A DNA stretch of 64,000 nucleotides from Leclercia adecarboxylata (lineage in GTDB: Bacteria; Pseudomonadota; Gammaproteobacteria; Enterobacterales; Enterobacteriaceae), in NCBI GenBank assembly GCA_002360945.1, contig DERO01000024.1:62001-126000 (forward strand), given 5' to 3'. The notes beneath the pieces are model-generated. The model had not been told where the DNA came from and ran no database searches. It saw only the letters and a program-made list of their open reading frames with translations. Positions within the stretch are counted from its first letter, which is position 1. Each line of letters opens with the position of its first letter. A program made the position numbers and the translations under genes. Below, in pieces: positions 32,832-42,348 of the stretch.

Positions 32832-34865
32832 TTATTTCACCTGCTGACCCGGCTTCGCGCCTTCGTCAGGGCTTAACAGGAAGATATCTTTCCCGCCAGG
32901 GCCTGCGGCCATCACCATCCCTTCCGAGATGCCGAAGCGCATTTTGCGCGGCGCGAGGTTAGCCACCATCACGGTCTGACGGCCAATCAGCACCTGCGGG
33001 TCCGGATATGCGGAACGGATGCCGGAGAAGACGTTGCGCTTCTCGCCGCCCAGATCCAGGGTCAGACGCAGTAGTTTGTCGGAGCCTTCAACGAATTCCG
33101 CGTTCTCAATCAGCGCCACGCGCAGGTCAACTTTCGCGAAATCATCAAAAGTGATGGTCTCCTGAATCGGATCGTCCGCCAGCGGGCCGGTTACCGGTGC
33201 GGCTGCGGCTTTCACTTCTTCTTTAGAGGCATCAACCAGGGCTTCGACCTGCTTCATCTCGATGCGGTTGTACAGCGCCTTAAAGGCGTTCAGCTTATGG
33301 CCGAGCAGCGGCTGGTTAATGCTGTCCCAGCTCAGTTCGGTGTTCAGGAACGCTTCGGTACGGGCGGCCAGCTGCGGCAGAACCGGCTTCAGATAAGACA
33401 TCAGCACGCGGAACAGGTTGATGCCCATGGAGCAGATCGCCTGCAGGTCGGCATCGCGGCCTTCCTGTTTCGCCACAACCCACGGAGCCTGCTCATCAAC
33501 GTAACGGTTAGCCAGATCGGCCAGGGCCATGATCTCACGCACCGCTTTGCCGAACTCACGGCTTTCCCAGGCTTCACCAATCACGGCCGCCGCGTCGGTG
33601 AAGGTTTTGTACAGGGCGGGATCCGCCAGTTCAGCCGCCATTACGCCGTCAAAGCGCTTAGCGATAAAGCCGGCGTTACGGGAGGCCAGATTGACCACTT
33701 TGTTAACGATGTCGGCATTCACGCGCTGGACGAAATCTTCCAGGTTCAGGTCGATATCGTCGATACGGGAAGAGAGCTTCGCCGCGTAGTAGTAGCGCAG
33801 GCTGTCAGCGTCAAAGTGGTTCAGCCAGGTGCTGGCCTTGATGAAGGTGCCGCGTGATTTGGACATCTTCGCGCCGTTTACCGTCACATAGCCGTGCACG
33901 AACAGGTTAGTTGGCTTGCGGAAACCGCTGCCTTCCAGCATCGCTGGCCAGAACAGGCTGTGGAAGTAAACGATGTCTTTACCGATGAAGTGATACAGCT
34001 CGGCGTCGGAATCTTTTTTCCAGTATTCGTCGAAGCTGGTGGTATCGCCGCGCTTGTCGCACAGGTTCTTGAAGGAACCCATGTAGCCGATAGGCGCGTC
34101 CAGCCAGACGTAGAAGTATTTGCCCGGTGCGTTCGGGATTTCAAAGCCGAAGTACGGCGCATCGCGGGAGATATCCCACTGCTGCAGGCCGGACTCAAAC
34201 CACTCCTGCATTTTGTTCGCCACCTGCTCCTGCAGCGCGCCGCTGCGGGTCCACGCCTGCAGCATTTCGCTGAACGACGGCAGGTCGAAGAAGAAGTGCT
34301 CGGAGTCACGCATCACAGGGGTGGCACCGGATACCACGGATTTCGGCTCAATCAGCTCGGTCGGGCTGTAGGTCGCGCCGCACACTTCGCAATTATCGCC
34401 ATACTGATCCGGGGATTTACATTTCGGGCAGGTGCCTTTCACAAAACGGTCCGGCAGGAACATGCCTTTTTCCGGATCGTAAAGCTGAGAGATGGTGCGG
34501 TTTTTAATGAAACCGTTCTCTTTCAGACGGGTGTAGATCAGCTCCGACAGCTCGCGGTTCTCGTCGCTGTGCGTGGAGTGATAGTTGTCATAGCTGATGT
34601 CGAAGCCAGCAAAGTCCGTCTGATGCTCCTGACTCATATCAGCAATCATCTGCTCCGGGCTGATACCGAGCTGCTGCGCTTTCAGCATGATCGGCGTGCC
34701 GTGTGCGTCGTCTGCACAGATGAAGTTTACCTGATGGCCGCGCATTCGCTGGTAACGGACCCAGACATCAGCCTGGATATGCTCCAGCATGTGGCCGAGG
34801 TGGATTGAGCCGTTAGCGTACGGCAGAGCGCACGTCACCAGAATTTTTTTCGCGACTTGAGTCAT
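32832..34865 (-). CDS. metG: Methionyl-tRNA synthetase
   Basis: Charges initiator and elongator tRNA-Met. The ATG at 34865 ([20 protein letters not shown]) is the E. coli start and gives 677 residues, the same length. In-frame starts further upstream (to 34982) run into the metG/mrp promoter region and are rejected. Signature HLGH (HIGH motif), zinc-knuckle cysteines CPKC and CEVC, KMSKS (GAKMSKSRG), and a C-terminal tRNA-binding EMAP-like domain ([26 protein letters not shown]). Divergent from mrp. Confidence 0.97.
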   Translation of the reverse strand: MTQVAKKILVTCALPYANGSIHLGHMLEHIQADVWVRYQRMRGHQVNFICADDAHGTPIMLKAQQLGISPEQMIADMSQEHQTDFAGFDISYDNYHSTHSDENRELSELIYTRLKENGFIKNRTISQLYDPEKGMFLPDRFVKGTCPKCKSPDQYGDNCEVCGATYSPTELIEPKSVVSGATPVMRDSEHFFFDLPSFSEMLQAWTRSGALQEQVANKMQEWFESGLQQWDISRDAPYFGFEIPNAPGKYFYVWLDAPIGYMGSFKNLCDKRGDTTSFDEYWKKDSDAELYHFIGKDIVYFHSLFWPAMLEGSGFRKPTNLFVHGYVTVNGAKMSKSRGTFIKASTWLNHFDADSLRYYYAAKLSSRIDDIDLNLEDFVQRVNADIVNKVVNLASRNAGFIAKRFDGVMAAELADPALYKTFTDAAAVIGEAWESREFGKAVREIMALADLANRYVDEQAPWVVAKQEGRDADLQAICSMGINLFRVLMSYLKPVLPQLAARTEAFLNTELSWDSINQPLLGHKLNAFKALYNRIEMKQVEALVDASKEEVKAAAAPVTGPLADDPIQETITFDDFAKVDLRVALIENAEFVEGSDKLLRLTLDLGGEKRNVFSGIRSAYPDPQVLIGRQTVMVANLAPRKMRFGISEGMVMAAGPGGKDIFLLSPDEGAKPGQQVK

Positions 34866-35001
34866 AGTGGACATTACTTCTTTTGTAGTGAAAAGGGTTT
34901 TGATAGTACCAAAAGGGGCATTATTAAGTAAGCACAAACCATGGCCTTTCAGGTAAACTTGTTCAACAAAGCTCTTATCCACAATAACAAAAGGAGTCGG
35001 G

Positions 35002-36111
35002 ATGAGTTCTCAATCCCAGGCCAAATCACCGGAAGCCTTGCGCGCAATGGTCGCCGGGACGCTGGCTAATTTTCAGCACCCCACCCTGAAGCACAATCTC
35101 ACTGCTCTCAAGGCGTTACATCACGTGGCGTGGCTGGATGATACCCTGCATGTTGAGCTGCAGATGCCGTTCGTCTGGAACAACGCGTTCGAGACGCTGA
35201 AAGAGGAAACCAGCGCTGAGTTGCTGCGCATCACCGGGGCGAAGGCGATTGACTGGAAATTGTCCCACGCCATCGCCACCCTGAAGCGGGTGAAAAACCA
35301 ACCGGGCATCAACGGCGTGAAGAACATTATCGCCATCAGCTCCGGCAAGGGTGGGGTGGGTAAGTCCTCCACCGCCGTAAACCTGGCTCTGGCGCTGGCC
35401 GCCGAAGGGGCGAAGGTCGGTATTCTCGATGCCGATATCTATGGTCCGTCGATCCCGAACATGTTGGGCGCAGAAAATCAGCGTCCGACCTCGCCGGACG
35501 GCACCCATATGGCGCCAATCATGGCTTACGGTCTGGCAACTAACTCAATTGGTTATCTGGTGACGGACGACAACGCCATGGTGTGGCGCGGGCCGATGGC
35601 CAGCAAAGCGCTGTTGCAGATGTTGCAGGAGACGATGTGGCCGGATCTCGATTATCTGGTGCTGGATATGCCGCCGGGTACCGGTGACATTCAGCTGACG
35701 CTGGCACAGAACATCCCGGTAACCGGGGCGGTGGTGGTCACTACGCCACAGGACATCGCGCTGATCGACGCCAAAAAAGGCATCGTGATGTTCGAGAAGG
35801 TTGAAGTGCCGGTGCTGGGCGTGGTCGAAAACATGAGCATGCACATCTGCAGCAACTGTGGTCATCACGAGGCGATCTTTGGCGCTGGCGGAGCAGAAAA
35901 GCTGGCGGCGCAGTATCACACCCAGCTGCTGGGCCAGATGCCGCTGCACATTACCCTGCGTGAAGATCTCGACAGCGGGAAGCCGACCGTGGTCAACCGT
36001 CCTGAAAGTGAGTTTGCTGAGATGTATCGCCAGCTGGCGGATCGCGTCGCAGCCCAGCTTTACTGGCAGGGTGAAGTGATCCCGGGCGATATCGCGTTCC
36101 GCGCGGTGTAA
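35002..36111 (+). CDS. mrp: Mrp (ApbC), Fe-S cluster carrier ATPase
   Basis: P-loop NTPase that binds and transfers 4Fe-4S clusters to apoproteins; cytoplasmic. 369 residues as in E. coli. N-terminal FeS-assembly-like (DUF59) part, deviant Walker [28 protein letters not shown], and the bridging-cluster motif CSNCG. Divergent from metG with 136 bases between the two starts. Confidence 0.96.
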   Translation: MSSQSQAKSPEALRAMVAGTLANFQHPTLKHNLTALKALHHVAWLDDTLHVELQMPFVWNNAFETLKEETSAELLRITGAKAIDWKLSHAIATLKRVKNQPGINGVKNIIAISSGKGGVGKSSTAVNLALALAAEGAKVGILDADIYGPSIPNMLGAENQRPTSPDGTHMAPIMAYGLATNSIGYLVTDDNAMVWRGPMASKALLQMLQETMWPDLDYLVLDMPPGTGDIQLTLAQNIPVTGAVVVTTPQDIALIDAKKGIVMFEKVEVPVLGVVENMSMHICSNCGHHEAIFGAGGAEKLAAQYHTQLLGQMPLHITLREDLDSGKPTVVNRPESEFAEMYRQLADRVAAQLYWQGEVIPGDIAFRAV

Positions 36112-36116
36112 CATTT

Positions 36117-36152
36117 GGGTGCGGCCTGATGCCCTCTCCCACGGGAGAGGGT
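36117..36152. repeat. Dispersed intergenic palindromic repeat, copy 2 (short)
   Basis: GGGTGCGGCCTGATGCCCTC then TCCCACGGGAGAGGGTGC. Compared with copies at 32734 and 63922 it lacks about 13 internal bases. It begins 5 bases after the mrp stop and runs straight into a terminator hairpin. Confidence 0.75.
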
Positions 36153-36159
36153 GCAAAAA

Positions 36160-36193
36160 CAAAAAACGGTCACCTCAGGGTGACCGTTTTGCG
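36160..36193. terminator. Terminator between mrp and rcnB
   Basis: AAAAACGGTCACC-TCA-GGGTGACCGTTTTGC: a stem of about 10 bp with A- and T-runs, serving the convergent mrp and rcnB genes. Confidence 0.88.
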
Positions 36194-36205
36194 TTTACCT
36201 TGCGA

Positions 36206-36538
36206 TTAACGGTGGTAGAAGATATCGCCGTTATAGGCTTTATAGATCTTGCCGTCGGTATCACCGACCAGCACGTAGTTCTCACCCATATAGGTCCAGT
36301 GCGTGCCAGCCTGCGGTTCAGGCAGGTTGCGCAGCTTATACTGCTTAATGGTGTACTCAGGTGTCAGATACTGCGCCGGGGCGAAATCACCAATCTTGAA
36401 TTTCGTAAAATCGGCTACAAACTCCTGTTCCTCATAGGCCTGGATGCCAGAGGGGGCCGCGGCGGCTTGCGGTGCAGCAAAGGCCGCGCTCGCCAGTGAC
36501 ATCAATACGCCCAGAAGTAGAATTTTACCTTTAGTCAT
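36206..36538 (-). CDS. rcnB: RcnB-family periplasmic protein
   Basis: Small periplasmic protein related to E. coli RcnB (112 residues), which modulates Ni/Co export by RcnA. Here 110 residues with signal peptide MTKGKILLLGVLMSLASAAFA, then conserved FVADFTKFKIGDFAPAQY, YKLRNLPEPQAGTHWTYMG and the C-terminal KIYKAYNGDIFYHR. It keeps the E. coli position near mrp, but neither rcnA nor rcnR is beside it. Confidence 0.85.
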   Translation of the reverse strand: MTKGKILLLGVLMSLASAAFAAPQAAAAPSGIQAYEEQEFVADFTKFKIGDFAPAQYLTPEYTIKQYKLRNLPEPQAGTHWTYMGENYVLVGDTDGKIYKAYNGDIFYHR

Positions 36539-37037
36539 TTTTTCTCCAGATTAACCGTGGCCATTACTCGTGGTCTGCTGGTCCGTGACCGAGCAACAGA
36601 TACCCTATTTTATGTTTTGCCGGCTGGCTGAGGGGGTAAAAAATGTAACAAATCAACACATCCCTGCACATACCGGTGCGGCTTCAATTATTTCTACCAT
36701 GAATGCTTCGTTATTTAAACGTTATATTATTTATAGTTCCTTTTATAGAATCCGAAAACAGTCCCCAGGGCTAATATAGACGCATCCGGACTATGTTATT
36801 TCTTTTGCGGAATGATTATGATACGGACTAATTCATTGATGCTGCTTTTGCTTTATCCTGGCGAAAGACGTAGCCAGACAATCCTTAGCCCGGTTGGCAT
36901 ATTTCTTTTATCAGGTTACTTTAATGTAAGTATTTAATAATAATCAATATTCTTATTATTGATTAGGTGTCGATATTATTGCGTGTTATTCGGAAATTAA
37001 AGGGCTATTAACGTATTTCATCGAGTATTAATTATTA
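36539..37037. other. AT-rich leader region upstream of the export operon
   Basis: About 500 bases with no clear gene. From about 36680 it is strikingly AT-rich compared with the surroundings, with runs such as TATTTAATAATAATC and an imperfect palindrome AATCAATA...TATTGATT near 36940-36963. A frame of 39-41 codons (ATG at 36812 or 36818, stop 36937; MIRTNSLMLLLLYPGERRS...) has a GCGGA upstream and could be a leader peptide, but evidence is weak. No JUMPstart/ops element (GGCGGTAG) was seen. The AT content fits silencing by H-NS (inference). Confidence 0.6.
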
Positions 37038-38177
37038 ATGACAATACCACTCCGCACCGGTGCGGTTTTTTTTACCGCCCTGTTATTAGCAGGCTGCACA
37101 ATTATCCCCGGCCAACATATAAATATTTCTGCAAAAAATAACGTTGCTGTCGCCGACAATCCACTTGATTTGGATAAGAAAGTGGACGTCTGGCCGTTAA
37201 CGCCCTCCGTAATTGAACAACTCCGGGGTGACCGTGAGAAATCTCGGGCAAATCCGAATCTGGACGAGGAATTAAAAAGCTGGGAATACCGGATTGGCCC
37301 CGGGGATGTATTGATGATCACCGTCTGGGATCACCCGGAACTCACCACCCCAGCCGGGCAGTACCGCAGCGCCAGCGACACCGGTAACTGGGTCGGAGCC
37401 GACGGCACGCTCTTTTATCCCTATGTCGGTAAGCTCCAGGTCGCAGGTAAAACCCTCGCCCAGGTGCGTAAAGAGATCACCGCCCGGCTGGACAGGGTGA
37501 TTGAAAGCCCGCAGGTCGATGTCAGTATCGCGGCTTTTCGGTCGCAGAAAGCCTACGTCACCGGCGAAGTGGTCAAATCCGGCCAACAGCCGATTACCAA
37601 TATTCCGCTGACCATTATGGATGCGATCAACGCCGCAGGGGGCCTGTCGGCCGATGCCGACTGGCGCAACGTGGTACTCACCCATGACGGTAAAGATACG
37701 CGGATTTCGCTCTATGCCCTGATGCAGCACGGCGACCTGACGCAAAACCGGCTGCTGTGGCCGGGCGATATTCTGTTTATCCCGCGCAATGACGCGCTGA
37801 AAGTCTTTGTGATGGGCGAGGTGGTGAAGCAGAGCACCCTGAAGATGGATCGCAGCGGCATGACGCTGGCGGAAGCCTTAGCCAGCGCCGGTGGCCTGAA
37901 TCAGTCGATGGCCGATGCGACCGGCATCTTCGTGATCCGCTCTACCACCGGTAAAAGCCAGGACGGCAAAATTGCGCGCATCTGGCAGCTGAACGCCCGC
38001 GACGCGTCTGCCATGGTGCTCGGCACGGAGTTTCAGCTCCAGCCCTACGATATTGTCTATGTGACGACGGCGCCGATCTCTCGCTGGAACCGGGTTGTGG
38101 CGCAGCTGGTGCCTACGATCAACGGTGTACACGATCTGACGGAAACCGTGCGCTTTATTAAGTCGTGGCCCGAATAA
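37038..38177 (+). CDS. Wza/GfcE-type outer-membrane polysaccharide export lipoprotein
   Basis: Outer-membrane channel of Wzy-dependent capsule or exopolysaccharide export. 379 residues, the size of Wza and GfcE. Signal and lipobox LLAGC near residue 20; Poly_export domain ([28 protein letters not shown]), SLBB domains ([31 protein letters not shown]) and a C-terminal amphipathic helix region ending RFIKSWPE. The start codon is followed by [12 protein letters not shown]; the SD is weak. The TAA stop overlaps the next ATG by one base. First gene of wza-wzb-wzc; closer naming (wza or gfcE) needs a tree. Confidence 0.9.
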   Translation: MTIPLRTGAVFFTALLLAGCTIIPGQHINISAKNNVAVADNPLDLDKKVDVWPLTPSVIEQLRGDREKSRANPNLDEELKSWEYRIGPGDVLMITVWDHPELTTPAGQYRSASDTGNWVGADGTLFYPYVGKLQVAGKTLAQVRKEITARLDRVIESPQVDVSIAAFRSQKAYVTGEVVKSGQQPITNIPLTIMDAINAAGGLSADADWRNVVLTHDGKDTRISLYALMQHGDLTQNRLLWPGDILFIPRNDALKVFVMGEVVKQSTLKMDRSGMTLAEALASAGGLNQSMADATGIFVIRSTTGKSQDGKIARIWQLNARDASAMVLGTEFQLQPYDIVYVTTAPISRWNRVVAQLVPTINGVHDLTETVRFIKSWPE

Positions 38178-38641
38178 TGATCCAGTCCATTCTGGTGGTG
38201 TGTACAGGAAATATTTGCCGCTCCCCGCTCGGGGAACGGCTCTTACAGCAGCAGCTCCCCACCTTGTCCATCGCTTCAGCGGGTATCTGCGGCATGACCG
38301 GTCATCCGGCCGATCGCCATGCCCAGCACATCGCGGACAGGCATGGTCTGTCGCTGGCCGATCACGTCGCCCGCCCGCTGACGGCGGCCATGATGCGGGA
38401 ATACGATCTGATCCTCGCCATGGAGTCAGGACAGATCAACCGCATCTCGCTCATTGCACCGGAGGTACGCGGCAAAGCCTTGCTGTTTGGACAGTGGCTC
38501 CGGGAAACAGAGATCCCCGATCCCTACGGTAAAAGCATGGAAGCTTTTGAATATGTTTTTCGCCGGCTTGGCGAAGCAAGTCAGGAATGGGCCAACCGAC
38601 TTACAGTTAAAGGATTACGCACATGTCGTCGAAAAACGTAA
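38177..38641 (+). CDS. Wzb/Etp-type low-molecular-weight protein tyrosine phosphatase
   Basis: Dephosphorylates the adjacent BY-kinase. The ATG at 38177 ([17 protein letters not shown]) shares a base with the previous stop; a GTG at 38165 is possible. 154 residues, family about 148. P-loop V-C-T-G-N-I-C-R-S (CX5R) at the N-terminus and the general-acid loop IPDPYGK. The end overlaps the kinase gene by 19 bases, so the two are translationally coupled. Confidence 0.9.
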   Translation: MIQSILVVCTGNICRSPLGERLLQQQLPTLSIASAGICGMTGHPADRHAQHIADRHGLSLADHVARPLTAAMMREYDLILAMESGQINRISLIAPEVRGKALLFGQWLRETEIPDPYGKSMEAFEYVFRRLGEASQEWANRLTVKGLRTCRRKT

Positions 38642-40818
38642 ATGCGCAGGATTATGCTGTTGATAATCAAGAGCTGGATCTGGCGCGTCTTCTGGGAGAG
38701 TTAATTGATCATCGCGTGTGTATTCTTAGCGTCACGCTGTTTTTTGCGCTCTGCGGGGCGATGTATGCGTTATTTGCATCGCCGGTATATGTCGCAGACG
38801 CCATGGTGCAAATAGAAAATAAGCAGCAGAACAGTCTTCTCAAAACCTTAAGCCAGCTGGCCCCGGAGCGGTCATCCGATTCCGGCGCGGAAATTCAGCT
38901 GCTGAAGTCGCGGATGATCCTCGGCGAAACCGTGGAGGCATTGCGCTTACGCGATGAGGTCACGCAGGTTCGCCTGCCGATTATCGGCAAGGGATGGGCG
39001 AGGCTGACCGGGCAATCCGACGCTACGCTGATCCTCGACAACCTCATCCTTCCCGCCGGGCAGGGCAGCGGAAGCGGGCTGACTCTTACCGTCGAAGAGA
39101 ACGGACATTACCTGCTGGAAGGAGAGGGGTTTAGCGCGCGCGGCACCGTCGGGACAGCGCTACAGCACGCCGGCGTGACGATTACCGTGCGTGAAATGTC
39201 AGCCCCGCCGGGCACGCGCTTCAGAGTGCGGCAGAACGCGCAGCTTGAAGCGATCAACGCCCTGAGCCGCCAGTTTAGCGTCACGGAGCAGGGCAAGGAG
39301 AGCGGGATCCTTTCGCTGAGCCTGACGGGCCAGGATCCGGTGCGCATTGCTACCGTGCTGAATCACATCACCCGGAGCTATCTGCAACAGAACATTGCCC
39401 GTCAGGCCGCGCAGGACTCACAGAGCCTCAACTTCCTGCAACGCCAGCTGCCGCAGGTGCGCGGTGAGCTGGAGCTGGCGGAAGAGCGTCTGAACACCTA
39501 CCGTAAGCAGCGCGACTCGGTGGATTTAAGCCTGGAAGCGAAATCGGTGCTGGAGCAGATCGTTAACGTTGATAATCAGCTAAACGAGCTGACCTTCCGC
39601 GAAGCCGAGATCTCCCAGCATTTCAAAAAGGACCACCCAACCTATCGGGCGCTGCGTGAAAAACGTCAGACGCTGGAGGGTGAACGGGAGCGGCTGAACA
39701 AACGGGTGGGGACGATGCCGTCCACGCAGCAGGAGATCCTGCGTCTCAGCCGCGATGTCGATTCTGGCCGGGCGGTGTATCTGCAGCTTCTGACCCGACA
39801 GCAGGAGCTGAACATCTCCCGCTCCAGCGCGATCGGCAACGTGCGCATTATCGATTCGGCGGTGACGCAGCCTGCGCCGATCAAGCCGCGTAAGGCGTTG
39901 ATCCTGGTCATCACCACCCTGTTTGGTTTTTTCATTGCGACAGGCGGAGTGCTGGCAAGATCGGCACTGCGGCGCGGCATCAACGCCCCGGAACAGCTGG
40001 AAAGAGAAGGGATCAGCGTTTATGCCACCTTGCCGCATTCGGCCTGGCTGCACGGTAAAACCCGGGTGGGCAACCGCTATTTCTTTCACTACTGCAAACG
40101 GCATAAAATCACCGACGTGCCCTTTTTACCGATAGACAGGCCGTTGGATAATTTTGTCGAAGCGGTGCGCGGGTTACGTACCAGCCTGCACTTCGCCATG
40201 ATGGATGCCGAAAACAACATTCTGATGTTTAGCGGCCCGTCTCAGGACTGCGGCAAAACGCTGGTCAGTACCTCGCTGGCGGCGCTGGTGACCCAGGTCG
40301 ATCGGCGGGTGCTGTTTGTCGATGCCGATATGCGTAAAGGCTACGTGCACAATATTTTTGGCCTGCGCAATGACGCCGGTCTGTCGGACGTATTGTCAGG
40401 AAAAGTCGCCTTCGGTGAAGCGGTTCAGACTTACGCCAGCGGCCAGTTTGATGTGGTGACCTGCGGGCACTATCCGCCTAACCCGTCTGAGCTGCTGATG
40501 CATGACCGTTTTCGCGCCTTTATGACCTGGGCCAGCGAGCAGTACGACATGGTGATTGTCGATACCCCGCCGATTCTGGCGGTCACGGATGCTGCGCTGG
40601 TGGGCCGGGTTGCAGCCTCCACGCTGCTGGTGGCACGGTTTAACGTCACCAGCGTCCGGGAGATGGAGGTTAGCCAGCGCCGCCTGCAGCAGATGGGGGT
40701 CAACATTAAAGGGGCGATCCTGAACGACGTCGTGAAATCAGCGGCCAGCTATTATGCTTCTGGTTACGATGCATACGGCTATTCCGCTGCGCAGAGCGCA
40801 AATGCGAAGAAGAGATAA
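38623..40818 (+). CDS. Wzc/Etk-type tyrosine autokinase, polysaccharide co-polymerase
   Basis: Inner-membrane PCP-2a protein controlling polysaccharide chain length and export. 731 residues (Wzc 720, Etk 726). N-terminal Wzz domain with the first span near residues 32-52, a long periplasmic coiled-coil part, and a second span near 425-447. The cytoplasmic BY-kinase domain has Walker A GPSQDCGKTL, Walker A' FVDADMRKG and Walker B VIVDTPPILAVTDAA. The C-terminal cluster SYYASGYDAYGY has five tyrosines as autophosphorylation sites. No glycosyltransferase or flippase genes follow; ddc converges. Confidence 0.92.
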   Translation: MSSKNVNAQDYAVDNQELDLARLLGELIDHRVCILSVTLFFALCGAMYALFASPVYVADAMVQIENKQQNSLLKTLSQLAPERSSDSGAEIQLLKSRMILGETVEALRLRDEVTQVRLPIIGKGWARLTGQSDATLILDNLILPAGQGSGSGLTLTVEENGHYLLEGEGFSARGTVGTALQHAGVTITVREMSAPPGTRFRVRQNAQLEAINALSRQFSVTEQGKESGILSLSLTGQDPVRIATVLNHITRSYLQQNIARQAAQDSQSLNFLQRQLPQVRGELELAEERLNTYRKQRDSVDLSLEAKSVLEQIVNVDNQLNELTFREAEISQHFKKDHPTYRALREKRQTLEGERERLNKRVGTMPSTQQEILRLSRDVDSGRAVYLQLLTRQQELNISRSSAIGNVRIIDSAVTQPAPIKPRKALILVITTLFGFFIATGGVLARSALRRGINAPEQLEREGISVYATLPHSAWLHGKTRVGNRYFFHYCKRHKITDVPFLPIDRPLDNFVEAVRGLRTSLHFAMMDAENNILMFSGPSQDCGKTLVSTSLAALVTQVDRRVLFVDADMRKGYVHNIFGLRNDAGLSDVLSGKVAFGEAVQTYASGQFDVVTCGHYPPNPSELLMHDRFRAFMTWASEQYDMVIVDTPPILAVTDAALVGRVAASTLLVARFNVTSVREMEVSQRRLQQMGVNIKGAILNDVVKSAASYYASGYDAYGYSAAQSANAKKR

Positions 40819-40863
40819 CAGGGGAATGAAGACCCGGCAGCGAACGCTGCCGGGTTGAACAAC

Positions 40864-42339
40864 TTACTTCGCCAGCAGCTCGTGCGCCGTACGTTCCACC
40901 AGTGACAGCAGGACTTTAACATCCTCCAGCGTCACGATTGGGTTCAGCAGGGTCAGCTTCAGGCAGGTGATCCCGTTGTGCTCGGTCACACCAACGTTGG
41001 CACGACCCGATTCCAGCAGCGCGTCGCCGATCTTCTGGTTGAGCAGCGCAATGGCCGCGTCATCCAGCTGATGTTCAGGACGGAAGCGGAACAGCACGCT
41101 CGCCAGCTGTGGTGGCATCACCAGCTCCAGCAGCGGCTGTTCGGTCACGTATGCGGCAACCTGCTGCGCCATGGTGACACCGTGATCGATGATCTCAGCG
41201 TATTTCTTCTGGCCCAGCGCTTCCAGACTCATCCACAGCTTCAGCGCGTCGAAACGACGGGTGGTCTGCAGAGATTTGGACACCAGGTTCGGTACGCCAG
41301 CCTCTTCGTCAAACTCAGAGTTCAGGTACGCCGCCTGATAGCGCATCAGCTCGTAGTGACGCGCTTCTTTCAGCAGGAACGCGCCGCAGCTGATGGTCTG
41401 GAAGAACTGCTTGTGGAAGTCCAGAGTCACGGAATCCACCAGCTCGATACCGTCGAGGTAATCGCGATACTTCTCGGACATCAGCAGCGCGCCGCCCCAG
41501 GCCGCATCCACGTGAACCCAGATCTTCTGCTTCGCCGCCAGCTCTGCAATCGCCCGCAGCGGATCGATAGCACCCGCGTCGGTGGTGCCTGCGGTGGCAA
41601 CGATCGCCAGAATCTGCTCGCCGTTGACGTTGCACTGCTCGATTTTCGCCGCCAGATCGGTGAGATCCATACGTGAACATTCGTCAGTTTTCACCTGGAT
41701 AACGGACTGGTAGCCAAGGCCCATCAGCGCCATGTTCTTCTGCACGGAGAAGTGCGCGCTATCGGAGCACAGCACGCGGATCTTACGCAGATCGCCCACC
41801 AGACCATCCTGCTGGACGGAGTGGCCCTGACGCGCGAAGAACGCATCGCGCGCCAGCATCAGACCCATCATGTTGCTCTGGGTGCCGCCGCTAGTGAAGA
41901 CACCGGCGTCGCCAGGCTGGTAACCCAGACGAGTACGCAGCCACTCGATCAGTTTTATCTCGATAATGGTCGCAGACGGGCTCTGATCCCAGGAGTCCAT
42001 GCTCTGGTTAGTGGCGTTGATCATCACTTCCGCCGCCTGGCTTACCACCAGGCTCGGGCAGTGGAGGTGCGCCACGCACTGCGGATGGTGCACCGCCAGG
42101 CTGTCTTTCAGGAAATATTCAACGGCACGCTCGATGGCGGTCTCGTTGCCCAGCCCTTCCGGGCTGAACTCCAGGTTGATGCGTTCGCGCAGCTCGGCGA
42201 CCGTTTTACCCTGGTACATTTCCGGCTGTTTCAGCCATTGCATAACCGCCTGGGTGCTCTGCTCGATGGCCTGCTGATAGGCTTCGATGCTTTGCGCCGA
42301 CGACGACAAAATCGGGTTTACATCTGACATTGTATCCAT
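40864..42339 (-). CDS. ddc: L-2,4-diaminobutyrate decarboxylase
   Basis: PLP enzyme converting L-2,4-diaminobutyrate to 1,3-diaminopropane; group II decarboxylase family. 491 residues from the ATG at 42339 (GGAG three bases before). The ATG at 42330 (MSDVNPIL) is an alternative but has a long SD spacing. The PLP lysine is K310 in SVTLDFHKQFFQT, with HVDAAWGG (D278) and GVFTSGGTQSN. It follows dat by 9 bases in the same direction, the order known from Acinetobacter and Enterobacter. Together they make 1,3-diaminopropane from aspartate semialdehyde. Confidence 0.92.
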   Translation of the reverse strand: MDTMSDVNPILSSSAQSIEAYQQAIEQSTQAVMQWLKQPEMYQGKTVAELRERINLEFSPEGLGNETAIERAVEYFLKDSLAVHHPQCVAHLHCPSLVVSQAAEVMINATNQSMDSWDQSPSATIIEIKLIEWLRTRLGYQPGDAGVFTSGGTQSNMMGLMLARDAFFARQGHSVQQDGLVGDLRKIRVLCSDSAHFSVQKNMALMGLGYQSVIQVKTDECSRMDLTDLAAKIEQCNVNGEQILAIVATAGTTDAGAIDPLRAIAELAAKQKIWVHVDAAWGGALLMSEKYRDYLDGIELVDSVTLDFHKQFFQTISCGAFLLKEARHYELMRYQAAYLNSEFDEEAGVPNLVSKSLQTTRRFDALKLWMSLEALGQKKYAEIIDHGVTMAQQVAAYVTEQPLLELVMPPQLASVLFRFRPEHQLDDAAIALLNQKIGDALLESGRANVGVTEHNGITCLKLTLLNPIVTLEDVKVLLSLVERTAHELLAK

Positions 42340-42348
42340 TGTCTCCGG

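Noticed and set aside
34866-34982. N-terminal extension of metG by 39 codons
   Set aside because: The extension runs through the metG-mrp promoter region, and the ATG at 34865 gives the exact family N-terminus.
36539-37037. JUMPstart/ops element before the wza-like gene
   Set aside because: Looked for GGCGGTAG and the flanking motif; not found in the gap.
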